From Sphingobacteriaceae bacterium DW12 (GTDB lineage Bacteria; Bacteroidota; Bacteroidia; Sphingobacteriales; Sphingobacteriaceae), in contig JROE01000004.1 of the NCBI GenBank assembly GCA_000783305.1, positions 124,001 through 188,000 of the forward strand: DNA of 64,000 nt, written 5' to 3'. The translations under genes were made by a program, and so were the position numbers. How positions within the stretch are numbered: position 1 is the first letter of the stretch; every line of letters starts with the position of its first letter. Below the pieces are notes generated by a model. That model was not told the origin of the DNA. It worked only from the letters and a program-made list of their open reading frames with translations, and did no database searches. Shown in pieces: positions 17,413 through 25,939 of the stretch.

Positions 17413-17691
17413 CTATTTAATTTTCTTGGTTACTTCAAAATTATGGAAGTTCTTCAACTCGCCATCTTCAATCGAAACATGTTCTATCTCGGCCCGTTCT
17501 GGTCCTTCTTCACAAAATTCGATCAAGGAGTCCAAAGAAAATTTGTCACCTTCGGCTTCCACATATACAGAACCATCAGGCAAATTGGTCACAAAACCTT
17601 TGACTCCCAATTGGTCGGCAACGGCTTTTGTTGTCAATCTAAAATATACCCCCTGTACTTTTCCCTTAATAGAAATATTGATGTGTTTCAT
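17413..17691 (-). CDS. acyP: acylphosphatase
   Basis: This small enzyme hydrolyses acyl phosphates. The 92-residue protein has the expected length and the two signature stretches: KGKVQGVYFRLTTKAVADQLG (residues about 9-29, with the phosphate-binding Arg) and GVKGFVTNLPDGSVYVEAEG (about 29-48, with the catalytic Asn). The usual GVGFR is GVYFR here. It lies between an amidohydrolase gene (36 bases upstream) and the flippase gene (7 bases downstream). Confidence 0.93.
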   Translation of the reverse strand: MKHINISIKGKVQGVYFRLTTKAVADQLGVKGFVTNLPDGSVYVEAEGDKFSLDSLIEFCEEGPERAEIEHVSIEDGELKNFHNFEVTKKIK

Positions 17692-17727
17692 ATCAAAGAC
17701 AAAAGTACAGAAGATTTTGAGTAAAAA

Positions 17728-18900
17728 CTATGCTATTCGTTGAACAGTGACATTTGTTGTCAATCGGAGATTCTCCATGCCTTTGAGCAGCACAAGTCCC
17801 GGACGCTTACCAACTTCCAAAGAGCCTATTTGATCATCAAAGCTCAAGAACTCAGCTCCATTAATTGTAGCCCATTTGATTGTATTTACAAAATCAAGTG
17901 CTGGGAATGCGTTGTGCAAAACCTTTAACTCTTCCAATACATCCAATGTATCATTCGAAGCAAGACTATCTGTTCCGATGACAATCTTTTGATCATCATG
18001 TACAAAATTCATTACCTTCGGTAATATACCTTCTATATACAGGTTTGCTTTAGGGCAAAAGCACCATACGACATCTCTGTCCATACGCTCTACAAAATCC
18101 AAATCTTTAAGAGAAGTGTAAGTGTTGTGCACCAGCATCAACTTGTTCCGAACTGGCAGGTTTGGAAGATAGGATTGAATCGAATTTCTAGCTTGTGCTT
18201 TAAAGTCATCATAGTTGTGTCCTATCTCCTTATAAAAGGAAAGGAACTCTCCGTCTTTATAGCGAAAAAGCTTGTTTTCTTCCTCACTTTCTTGATTGTG
18301 GATACTTAGTAGATTTCCGACAGGAATCTTCTTTTTAAAAGCTTTAAACAATAGCTTTGAGCAAGAATAGGGCGCATGTGGTGTGAGAGATGAGTGTATT
18401 TCGTCAAAACTATATTTGACTTCAATAGCAGCATCTATTCTTGAATCCACGGCGTCATTTTCCAAACCCATGACCTCCACAAATGTGTGGTACTTGATTT
18501 TACTACTTTCTTTAACCTGGGCCGAATTGGTAGTATTAACATGGTCAGCTACAGCTTGAATTCCATTCTCAAACATGAGCTTGTCGGCCTTTTCAATTTG
18601 CTTTTGGATAGCACGCGCGGTCTCTTTCTTGTAAGTCATTACAGTACTCAAAAACTTCGGAAGGCCGGTCCCTTTTTGGATTTTGCCCTTTAAATGCGAC
18701 AATTCTATATGACAGTGGGCGTTCACAAACCCAGGTATCAATACTCCATCCAAGTGCTCGATTTCCTTTCCCACTAACTCAACGGCGTCATTTGTGTATA
18801 TCCCCTGGATAGTTCCAGATTCGTCGATACCCACTACACCACGCTTAATTGGTAGATTCGTAACTGGTAATACGTAATCTCCAGAATAATATTTCACCAT
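17728..18900 (-). CDS. amidohydrolase-family deaminase (SAH/aminofutalosine deaminase-like)
   Basis: The 390-residue protein has the metal-dependent amidohydrolase set: GFVNAHCHIELSHLKG near 57 (first metal His pair), SLTPHAPYSCSKLL near 170, SIHNQESEEENKLF near 200, LVHNTYTS near 257 and VIGTDSLASNDTLDVLEEL near 308 (catalytic Asp). Members act on adenosine-like or guanine-like substrates such as S-adenosylhomocysteine, aminofutalosine or cytosine derivatives; the substrate cannot be settled by eye. A possible reverse-strand -7 box (TATTTTTG) lies at 18957-18964. It is the first gene of the amidohydrolase-acyP-flippase run. Confidence 0.85.
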   Translation of the reverse strand: MVKYYSGDYVLPVTNLPIKRGVVGIDESGTIQGIYTNDAVELVGKEIEHLDGVLIPGFVNAHCHIELSHLKGKIQKGTGLPKFLSTVMTYKKETARAIQKQIEKADKLMFENGIQAVADHVNTTNSAQVKESSKIKYHTFVEVMGLENDAVDSRIDAAIEVKYSFDEIHSSLTPHAPYSCSKLLFKAFKKKIPVGNLLSIHNQESEEENKLFRYKDGEFLSFYKEIGHNYDDFKAQARNSIQSYLPNLPVRNKLMLVHNTYTSLKDLDFVERMDRDVVWCFCPKANLYIEGILPKVMNFVHDDQKIVIGTDSLASNDTLDVLEELKVLHNAFPALDFVNTIKWATINGAEFLSFDDQIGSLEVGKRPGLVLLKGMENLRLTTNVTVQRIA

Positions 18901-19145
18901 CTTTAACTTGTTTATAAAATGTCCTAAGAGTAGGAGGCTTTACTTAATGTGACATACAAAAATACTCAATTTCTTTCAGAAAACCTTGACAATGAATATA
19001 TTTTTTATTAAAGTAGAAACAAATCTTATCCCCAATCCTACAAAGAAAACTTATAATAAAAAAGAAAGAATCATGCCAAGCATATTAATTTAACAAAATT
19101 TAACAAATCACTAACGTGTTTATGCGATTGTTGTAATATATTTAC

Positions 19146-19153
19146 TACCTTCG
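19146..19153 (+). promoter_or_regulatory. -7 box before the TPP riboswitch
   Basis: TACCTTCG is a one-base variant of TAnnTTTG. It places the start of transcription near 19158-19160, right before the riboswitch, which begins near 19163. In the rest of the long gap 18901-19145 I see only AT-rich sequence. Confidence 0.5.
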
Positions 19154-19162
19154 CACTATCGA

Positions 19163-19263
19163 ATAGGGGTGCCTTGTTTTCTAAACACAAATAAAGGCTG
19201 AGATTATACCCAATCCCGTTTTTACGGGATGCACCTGATCCAGATAATGCTGGCGGAGGGAAA
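19163..19263 (+). promoter_or_regulatory. TPP (thiamin pyrophosphate) riboswitch
   Basis: The thi-box core is clear: AGGGGTGCC at 19165-19173, GGCTGAGA at 19196-19203, a variable hairpin ATCCCGTTTTTACGGGAT at 19213-19230, then CACCTGATCCAGATAATGC followed by TGGCGGAGGGA at 19232-19261. All conserved TPP-sensing segments are present in order and spacing. It controls the TonB receptor gene at 19341, probably through the terminator hairpin that follows. Confidence 0.96.
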
Positions 19264-19284
19264 AGGTTTAAGTTAGATTAATAT

Positions 19285-19314
19285 ACTGTTGTAGCCCCTT
19301 GCAGCAGTTTGTTT
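19285..19314 (+). terminator. terminator of the TPP riboswitch expression platform
   Basis: ACTGTTGTAG (19285-19294) pairs with TTGCAGCAGT (19299-19308) across the loop CCCC, with two or three G-U pairs, and is followed by a T-rich run (TTTGTTT). It stands between the riboswitch and the receptor ATG, so ligand binding would favour termination. Confidence 0.65.
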
Positions 19315-19340
19315 AACTCAAAAAAATCATTTTAATTATC

Positions 19341-21803
19341 ATGATTAAGCAATCATTCGCCGTAACGGTGATGTTTTTAATGTCCATTTTTGTATTTGGA
19401 CAACAATCGGTCACGGTGACCATCCAAGATGCAAATTCCAAAAAAGGACTCGAGCATGTAACCGTTGTTATCACTGGTAGAACAAACAGTACGCAGACTA
19501 CTGACGAAAAAGGAGTCGTTATTTTTAACAACCTAACAACAGGACCACATGCACTTAAGGTCAGCCATATTGGCTACAATTCAGTACAACAGCCTCTCCA
19601 ATCGGGACAGTCATCTACAAAGATTTTTTTGGAACCTCGATCTATCATAACGGAAGAGGTTCTAGTCCAATCTACTCGCGCTAAGGATAATTCTTCTACC
19701 ACTTTCAAAAATATAGGACGAGAAGAGATAGCGAAAAACAATCTTGGCCAAGACATCCCCTACCTACTTGACCAGACACCATCTGTAGTAATCGGTTCAG
19801 ATGCGGGAGCGGGTATTGGGTACACCAACATCCGAATACGTGGATCGGATAATCAACGGATTAATGTCACGCTCAATGGAATCCAATTAAACGACGCAGA
19901 AAGCATGGGCTCATTTTTTGTTAATCTTCCAGATTTTGCTTCCTCTGTCGAAAGTATCCAAGTGCAACGTGGAATCGGAACCTCTACAAATGGATCAGGG
20001 TCTTTTGGAGCTTCAATAAATATACAATCCAATACGCTTGAGAAACATCCATATGTTGAATTCAACAACTCGTTCGGTTCCTATCGATCTTGGAAAAACA
20101 CATTAAAAGTAGGAACGGGATTGATCAACGATAAATTTGCCTTCAATGCTAGATTATCCCGCATTTCAAGTGATGGATACATTGACCGAGCTTCCTCTGA
20201 CCTTAAATCATTCTATGTTGACGGAGGTTATTACAGTAAAAAACACATTGTGAAGGCCATTGTATTTTCAGGAAAGGAAAAGACGTACCAAGCGTGGTAT
20301 GGCACACCGGAACCGTTGATTAAAGGCGATCGAGCTAAACTTGCGGACTATGCTGTTGCAATGGAGCTAGGATCTCCTGAAGAAATAGCACGCCTACTAA
20401 GTGCAGACCGAAAGTACAACCTGTATACCTACGACAATCAGACGGACAATTACACACAGACGCATCATCAACTACATTACACGAATCTTCTTAGTGAGCA
20501 GCTCAGTTGGAACGCAGCGCTACATTACACCAGAGGCGCTGGATACTACGAAGAATTACGCTTAGCGGACAAATTTAGCAAATATGGATTGCCAAACGTC
20601 AACATTGGAGGAGAGACAATCGAGAAAACTGACTTAGTCAGGCGTCGTTGGCTGGATAACTACTACTATGGTGCAACCTCTTCGTTGATATATACACCTT
20701 CTACCGATTTAAAGCTCACGCTAGGAAGCGCCTACAATCAATATCGTGGTGATCATTATGGAGAGATAATCTGGGCGAGACATGCCTCAACCAGCTTCAT
20801 CGGAGACAAATATTATGCAGGCGATGCTCAAAAGAACGATTTCAGCATATTTATGAAAGGGGATTATCAAATTGGAAAATGGCTGCTTATGGCGGATGTC
20901 CAATATCGCAATGTAGATTATCGCATAGATGGTGATGACGACAAAATCAAGAACATGGCCTTCCACCCGCAATATGATTTTTTAAACCCAAAGGTAGGGT
21001 TGACCTATTTCATTAATAGCACATCCAACATATACGCATCTTATGCTTATGCTAGCAAAGAGCCTGTTAGAAAAGATTTTGTGGAGAACACCAGTAGTGA
21101 AGCTCCTAAACCAGAAAAAATGCAGGATATCGAATTTGGGTACCGTTTACGGACGGACAATCTCAATGTAGGCATCAACGGATACGGCATGCACTATAAA
21201 GACCAACTCATTCCGACCGGTGCTATCAACGATGTTGGTTCTCCTATTCGTCAAAATGTGGCTAAAAGTTATCGGATAGGCCTTGAGTTTGATGGGGCAT
21301 GGCGTATTTCGGAACATTTTACATGGAAGGCTACTGCAGGACTCAGCCAAAATAAGATTAAAGATTTTATTGAATATGGCACAATCTACGACGATGATTT
21401 CAACATTGTGGGCAAAGAAGAGATTTACTATAAAAAAACAAACATTGCACTATCGCCTTCGACGATAGTGTCAAATGAATTAAGTTACTCTCCTACCCCT
21501 GCTCTAAATCTTGCATTCATCTCAAAATATGTATCCAAGCAGTATCTTGACAATACAACTGCCGATGAGAGAAGTATTGATGCGTTCTTTGTCAACAATG
21601 TACGGGCAATCTATAGCTTTAGCGTATTGGGGTTACAAAAAATAGATGTGAACCTAAGTATCAATAATATCTTTAATGAGAAATACGAAGTTGGCGGATA
21701 TACTTGGGGGTCATTCGACCAAAATCACACGCGCAGCTTTTATAATTTTTACACCCCACAGGCAACTGCCAATTTCATATTGGGACTGAATATAAGGTTC
21801 TAA
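19341..21803 (+). CDS. TonB-dependent receptor under TPP riboswitch control (probable thiamin receptor)
   Basis: The 820-residue protein has a signal peptide (1-20), a CarboxypepD_reg-like domain (about 22-100), a plug (about 115-240: NNLGQDIPYLLDQTPSVV, GYTNIRIRGSDNQRINVTLNG, VESIQVQRGIGTSTNG) and a barrel ending ATANFILGLNIRF with the terminal Phe. Because a TPP riboswitch lies 77 bases upstream, its cargo is most likely thiamin or a phosphorylated or precursor form. No inner-membrane thiamin transporter (PnuT, ThiT, ThiBPQ) or kinase lies beside it. A terminator at 21823-21853 ends the transcript. Confidence 0.92.
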   Translation: MIKQSFAVTVMFLMSIFVFGQQSVTVTIQDANSKKGLEHVTVVITGRTNSTQTTDEKGVVIFNNLTTGPHALKVSHIGYNSVQQPLQSGQSSTKIFLEPRSIITEEVLVQSTRAKDNSSTTFKNIGREEIAKNNLGQDIPYLLDQTPSVVIGSDAGAGIGYTNIRIRGSDNQRINVTLNGIQLNDAESMGSFFVNLPDFASSVESIQVQRGIGTSTNGSGSFGASINIQSNTLEKHPYVEFNNSFGSYRSWKNTLKVGTGLINDKFAFNARLSRISSDGYIDRASSDLKSFYVDGGYYSKKHIVKAIVFSGKEKTYQAWYGTPEPLIKGDRAKLADYAVAMELGSPEEIARLLSADRKYNLYTYDNQTDNYTQTHHQLHYTNLLSEQLSWNAALHYTRGAGYYEELRLADKFSKYGLPNVNIGGETIEKTDLVRRRWLDNYYYGATSSLIYTPSTDLKLTLGSAYNQYRGDHYGEIIWARHASTSFIGDKYYAGDAQKNDFSIFMKGDYQIGKWLLMADVQYRNVDYRIDGDDDKIKNMAFHPQYDFLNPKVGLTYFINSTSNIYASYAYASKEPVRKDFVENTSSEAPKPEKMQDIEFGYRLRTDNLNVGINGYGMHYKDQLIPTGAINDVGSPIRQNVAKSYRIGLEFDGAWRISEHFTWKATAGLSQNKIKDFIEYGTIYDDDFNIVGKEEIYYKKTNIALSPSTIVSNELSYSPTPALNLAFISKYVSKQYLDNTTADERSIDAFFVNNVRAIYSFSVLGLQKIDVNLSINNIFNEKYEVGGYTWGSFDQNHTRSFYNFYTPQATANFILGLNIRF

Positions 21804-21822
21804 TATCTTATTGAAGAACAGA

Positions 21823-21860
21823 AAGCTCCGTCGGAATATACCCGACGGAGCTTTTATTTT
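21823..21860 (+). terminator. terminator after the thiamin-receptor gene
   Basis: AAGCTCCGTCGG (21823-21834) pairs perfectly with CCGACGGAGCTT (21842-21853), followed by TTATTTT. It lies 20 bases after the receptor stop and 21 bases before the start of dtd. Confidence 0.88.
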
Positions 21861-21873
21861 GTAATATTGTAGC

Positions 21874-22332
21874 ATGCGAGCAGTAATACAGCGAGTGACG
21901 CAGGCGTCATGCACAGTAGACCACATCATTACCGGGGAAATAGAACACGGATTGTTGATATTTATTGGTATTGAAGAAACGGACACCGAAGATGACATGA
22001 AATGGATGGCTCAAAAATTTGTCAATCTTCGGATATTCTCTGATGAAAATGGCCTTATGAACAAGTCTATTCAGGATATAGGTGGTCAGATTTTACTTAT
22101 CTCTCAATTCACGTTATTTGCACAAACAAAGAAAGGAAATAGACCGTCTTTTATACGTGCGGCAAGACCTGACATAGCGATTCCCATGTACAACTCCATG
22201 TCGAATTATCTTTCTGAATTGCTAAACAGGAAAATAGAACTTGGTATTTTTGGTGCAGATATGAAAATAGACCTACGCAATGACGGTCCTGTCACGATTG
22301 TAATGAATACACGGGACAAGGACAACTATTAA
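21874..22332 (+). CDS. dtd: D-aminoacyl-tRNA deacylase
   Basis: Dtd frees tRNAs that have been charged with D-amino acids (and glycine on tRNA-Ala). The 152-residue protein has the family length and motifs: MRAVIQRVTQASCTVD at the start, GLLIFIGIEETDTE near 27, LLISQFTLFAQTKKGNRPSF near 74 (the SQFTL active-site motif) and LRNDGPVTIVMNT near 135 (the Gly-Pro proofreading motif in NDGPVT). The C-terminus is ordinary. It is the first gene after the terminator at 21823. Confidence 0.97.
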   Translation: MRAVIQRVTQASCTVDHIITGEIEHGLLIFIGIEETDTEDDMKWMAQKFVNLRIFSDENGLMNKSIQDIGGQILLISQFTLFAQTKKGNRPSFIRAARPDIAIPMYNSMSNYLSELLNRKIELGIFGADMKIDLRNDGPVTIVMNTRDKDNY

Positions 22333-22404
22333 CGACATTAAGCAATGGATCTATATATTAGGAATTCATCCCATTTAGGGTAATTTAATAGAACAACGAA
22401 AATT

Positions 22405-22731
22405 ATGACTATCAAGGAAGCACAGGAAACAATCGACAAATGGATAAATACGACTGGAATCCGCTATTTCAATGAGTTGACTAATACAGCCATGCTTATG
22501 GAAGAAGTGGGAGAAGTTGCCCGTATTATGGCCAGACAATATGGCGAGCAGTCTTTTAAAAAATCGGACAAGGAAGTTAACTTGGCCGACGAAATGGCGG
22601 ATGTACTTTTTGTCTTGATGTGTTTGGCCAATCAGACAGGCATCGATCTAACTGACGCATTGGAAAAGAATCTGGAAAAAAAATCGATCAGAGATGCCGA
22701 TCGCCACAAGAACAATGAAAAATTAAAATAG
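22405..22731 (+). CDS. MazG-like nucleotide pyrophosphohydrolase
   Basis: The 108-residue protein has the MazG-fold metal motif EEVGEVARIMARQYGE near 33-48 followed by LADEMADVLFVLMCLANQTGIDL near 64-86. These supply the EExxE and ExxD metal ligands for splitting nucleoside triphosphates or dNTP-like molecules to monophosphate and pyrophosphate. It matches the short single-domain MazG/RS21-type proteins, not full-length MazG. It is 72 bases after dtd and may be co-transcribed with it. Confidence 0.9.
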   Translation: MTIKEAQETIDKWINTTGIRYFNELTNTAMLMEEVGEVARIMARQYGEQSFKKSDKEVNLADEMADVLFVLMCLANQTGIDLTDALEKNLEKKSIRDADRHKNNEKLK

Positions 22732-22825
22732 CAATGTCGACACAAAGTGTATCTTCCATGGTAACATGTTCATTAAGCTCGACTAATTTGGAATCTATTT
22801 ATATCTTCTCGATAATCTATTATTC

Positions 22826-24514
22826 ATGAAAAGACTATGTATATACAACTTGATTATAGGCTTCGTCCTATCCTCATGCAGCGCTCCGAAACATCTCCCA
22901 CGTGCGCAAACATTTTCTAATGCTGCTGTGGTCACGGCACACCCATTGGCTTCACAGGTAGGTGTCGATATCCTTAAAGCGGGAGGCAATGCTATTGATG
23001 CTGCAGTAGCCGTACAGTTTGCACTAGCTGTCGTGTATCCGAATGCAGGGAATATCGGGGGTGGTGGCTTCATGGTATATCGAGATAACTCGGGGGCCAC
23101 AAATGCATTAGATTTCAGGGAAAAAGCTCCAGCCAACGCTTCTGAAAAGATGTACCTGGATAAAAACGACAATGTTATTGAAGATCTAAGCGTATACGGC
23201 CACTTATCTGCAGGGGTACCAGGATCTGTGGCTGGAATGGAGGAAGCCCACAAAAAATATGGCAAATTAGCCTGGTCAAACTTGTTGGCTCCTGCAATTG
23301 AATTTGCAGAAAATGGATTTCCCATTACCGCACAACAAGCTGAAGAATTTAACCACTATAAAGCGAGTTTTACAAAATACAATCCAAACGGCGCTCCCAT
23401 CCTTCAACCTGATATCTGGAAAAAGGGACAACCATTTGTACAGAAAGATTTGGGAGCTACATTGAGAAGAATCGCTGAAGAGGGTAGCGCGGGTTTTTAT
23501 AAAGGTCGGACAGCAGATCTAATCGTTGATGAGATGAAAAAAGGAAAGGGAATAATCACCCACGCCGATCTCGAAAACTATCATGCTATATGGCGGACTC
23601 CGACCACTGGATATTACAGAGGTCACAAAATAATCTGCATGCCTCCACCTTCGAGCGGAGGCCCCGCACTAGTCGCCTTACTACAATCTGTGGAGCAATT
23701 CCCGTTGACAAAATGGGGTTTCCAATCAGATTCTACAATACGTGTGATGGTCGAAGCCGAACGTCGTGTGTATGCTGATCGGGCTAAATATCTAGGTGAC
23801 CCTGATTTCATACGCGTTCCTGTCGCCGAACTGACAGATCCGACATTTAATCAACAGCGCATGCAAGAAGTGAACTTGTCAAAAGCGACACCGAGTTCAT
23901 CTGTTACTGCGGCCAAGTTTCCTGGCTATGAATCGGAGGAGACGACTCATTTCAGCATCGTGGACAAGGAAGGCAACGCTGTATCTATTACCACAACTTT
24001 GAATAATTCATATGGATCGCGGGTATTTGTGCAAGGAGCTGGATTTCTGTTAAACGACGAAATGGATGATTTTTCTGTAAAACCAGGTGTACCGAATATT
24101 TATGGACTTGTCGGAGGTAAGGCAAATGCTGTACAACCAAACAAACGGATGTTAAGTTCCATGACGCCAACAATTATTGAAAAAAATGGCGCCCTTCACA
24201 TGGTTCTAGGTACTCCTGGAGGGTCAACGATCATGACGTCTGTATTTCAAACGATATTAAATGTTATTGATTTCGGACAAGATGCGCAGACATCTGTCAA
24301 TTCTCCAAGATTTCACCATCAATGGCTACCTGACCAGATAGATGTGGAAGAGAAAGCCATCAAGGCTACTGTGCGACAAAGTTTAGAGAAAGATGGCTAC
24401 AAGATATCACCTAGGGGTGCCATTGGTCGGGTTGAAAACATTATAGTACTCCCCAATAAGAAATTACAAACCGGTGCCGACCCCAGAGGGGACGACAGAG
24501 CGATGGGGTATTGA
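22826..24514 (+). CDS. ggt: gamma-glutamyltransferase (gamma-glutamyl transpeptidase)
   Basis: This enzyme splits the gamma-glutamyl bond of glutathione and related peptides outside the cytoplasm. The 562-residue precursor has a lipoprotein signal (SSCS, Cys18), the small-molecule site region FREKAPANASEKMYLD near 95, and the autocleavage site EETTHFSIVDKEGNAVSITTTLN near 375, in which the second Thr becomes the new N-terminus and nucleophile. GTPGGSTIMTSVFQTILNV follows near 468. Length and motifs are those of a complete active enzyme. The gene is monocistronic, convergent to rmuC. Confidence 0.95.
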   Translation: MKRLCIYNLIIGFVLSSCSAPKHLPRAQTFSNAAVVTAHPLASQVGVDILKAGGNAIDAAVAVQFALAVVYPNAGNIGGGGFMVYRDNSGATNALDFREKAPANASEKMYLDKNDNVIEDLSVYGHLSAGVPGSVAGMEEAHKKYGKLAWSNLLAPAIEFAENGFPITAQQAEEFNHYKASFTKYNPNGAPILQPDIWKKGQPFVQKDLGATLRRIAEEGSAGFYKGRTADLIVDEMKKGKGIITHADLENYHAIWRTPTTGYYRGHKIICMPPPSSGGPALVALLQSVEQFPLTKWGFQSDSTIRVMVEAERRVYADRAKYLGDPDFIRVPVAELTDPTFNQQRMQEVNLSKATPSSSVTAAKFPGYESEETTHFSIVDKEGNAVSITTTLNNSYGSRVFVQGAGFLLNDEMDDFSVKPGVPNIYGLVGGKANAVQPNKRMLSSMTPTIIEKNGALHMVLGTPGGSTIMTSVFQTILNVIDFGQDAQTSVNSPRFHHQWLPDQIDVEEKAIKATVRQSLEKDGYKISPRGAIGRVENIIVLPNKKLQTGADPRGDDRAMGY

Positions 24515-24555
24515 TATGATATGAAAGGGGGAGTGTCACAGATACTCTCCCTATC

Positions 24556-25884
24556 CTACTCGGTATTGTCTAAGTATTTCTGATCTATTTGCTTATTGGC
24601 TTTGGCCCCTAAGTCCTTTAGATTCTCTACCCGCTTGATAATGTTTCCGGCACCACTACCCAACTTCTTAGTTGCATCTTGATGTCGTTCAAGGGCGCGT
24701 TGGATTTGATTCTCGACCAACTGCATATCCTGCATAAAACCTACAAATTTATCATATAGGGCTCCCGCTTCTCTTGCGATTTCCAAAACATTTCGGTTTT
24801 GTCGCTCCTGCTTCCAGACGCTGGCTATCGTTCGTAAAGTCGCTAACAATGTCGATGGACTTACAATAACGACTTTTCTATCCCATGCATCGCTAAATAA
24901 ATCTGGCTTTTCACGTACGGACATGCTGAGTGCGGATTCAATAGGCATAAAAAGTAGGACAAAATCTGGTGATTGGATTTGGTAGAGCTCATGGTAATTT
25001 TTAGCAGAAAGCTCCCGTACATGATTCTCTATCGACTGTACATGTTGCTTTGCAAAGGTATGTTGCTCTTCGTCGGACACTGCATTTACCCATTTTTCAT
25101 AAGCCACAAGCGACACCTTAGCGTCCACCACCAAATGTTTTTCATCAGGAAGGTCAATAATAGCATCTGGTTGCATCCGTCGTCCATCCCCATCCACTAA
25201 AGAAGCTTGTAACCTATACTCCTGCCCTTTAACAAGTCCCGATCGCTCCAGTACTCGCTCCAAGATTACCTCCCCCCAATTTCCTTGCCTCTTGGCATCT
25301 CCTTTGAGTGCCCTCGTTAAATTATTAGCTTCATTTTTTATCTGTACACTTTGTTGCATAAGTTGTTCAACCACGCCCTTGAGCACATTTCGCTCAGCAG
25401 ACTCATGCTGATATGTTCGCTCTACTTTCTCTTCAAATGTCTTAATCTTATCCTTCAGTGGATCTAGAAGCTGATTGATACTTCGATGGTTGACTTCGGT
25501 AAATTTCTGGGTTTTCTCCTCTAAAATCTTGTTGGCGATGTGTTGAAATTCTAAATTGAATTTATTTTTAGTTTCTTCCACTTCCTTTTTCTGGAATTCT
25601 AACTTTTCCTGTTGCGCTTGGAGATAGGCATTTGTATTTTCCAATGTAAGTTCTATTCGTAATCGTTGAGCTCTTTCTTTGTCTAAGTCTTCCTTCAGAT
25701 CGGCTCGCTCTCCTATCAACCCTTCCTCCCGTTGTTGGCTCCTCGCCAATTCCAAAGCCAATTCGTCCTTGCTCACACGTAAGTCCTCATACACGCGCTT
25801 ACTGACACCCTCTTTGTATTTTATCAATAGGAAGATAACACAACAGATTAACAGTATGATGACGACACCAAATATCCACTCCAT
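24556..25884 (-). CDS. rmuC: DNA recombination protein RmuC
   Basis: RmuC is a membrane-anchored nuclease-like protein that limits inversions at short repeats. The 442-residue protein starts with one membrane helix (WIFGVVIILLICCVIFLLI). A coiled coil follows to about 180, rich in E, K, Q and R, then the conserved domain (QGNWGEVILERVLERSGLVKGQEY, QPDAIIDLPDEKHLVVDAKVSLVAYE, DFVLLFMPIESAL, VVIVSPSTLLATLRTIASVWKQERQ). Length and order are normal. The upstream ureohydrolase-like gene is separated from it by a terminator. Confidence 0.95.
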   Translation of the reverse strand: MEWIFGVVIILLICCVIFLLIKYKEGVSKRVYEDLRVSKDELALELARSQQREEGLIGERADLKEDLDKERAQRLRIELTLENTNAYLQAQQEKLEFQKKEVEETKNKFNLEFQHIANKILEEKTQKFTEVNHRSINQLLDPLKDKIKTFEEKVERTYQHESAERNVLKGVVEQLMQQSVQIKNEANNLTRALKGDAKRQGNWGEVILERVLERSGLVKGQEYRLQASLVDGDGRRMQPDAIIDLPDEKHLVVDAKVSLVAYEKWVNAVSDEEQHTFAKQHVQSIENHVRELSAKNYHELYQIQSPDFVLLFMPIESALSMSVREKPDLFSDAWDRKVVIVSPSTLLATLRTIASVWKQERQNRNVLEIAREAGALYDKFVGFMQDMQLVENQIQRALERHQDATKKLGSGAGNIIKRVENLKDLGAKANKQIDQKYLDNTE

Positions 25885-25902
25885 GATATATTTATTATTA
25901 AA

Positions 25903-25924
25903 AATGGCCCTTAAGGACCATTAT
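25903..25924 (-). terminator. hairpin between the ureohydrolase-like gene and rmuC
   Basis: Read on the reverse strand, AATGGTCC and GGGCCATT at 25903-25922 pair (one G-U) around the loop TTAA and are followed by a T-rich tract. It ends the transcript of the gene at 25940-27124 ahead of rmuC. Confidence 0.6.
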
Positions 25925-25939
25925 TTTGTTATCTTTTAT

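Noticed and set aside
17242..17724. 160-codon plus-strand frame across acyP and the flippase start
   Set aside because: Both genes on the reverse strand are well supported, and the plus-strand frame has no motif.
22795..23325. 176-codon frame opposite the start of ggt
   Set aside because: It is antisense to the ggt signal peptide and N-terminal domain; its Ala/Pro-rich translation is typical of a shadow frame.
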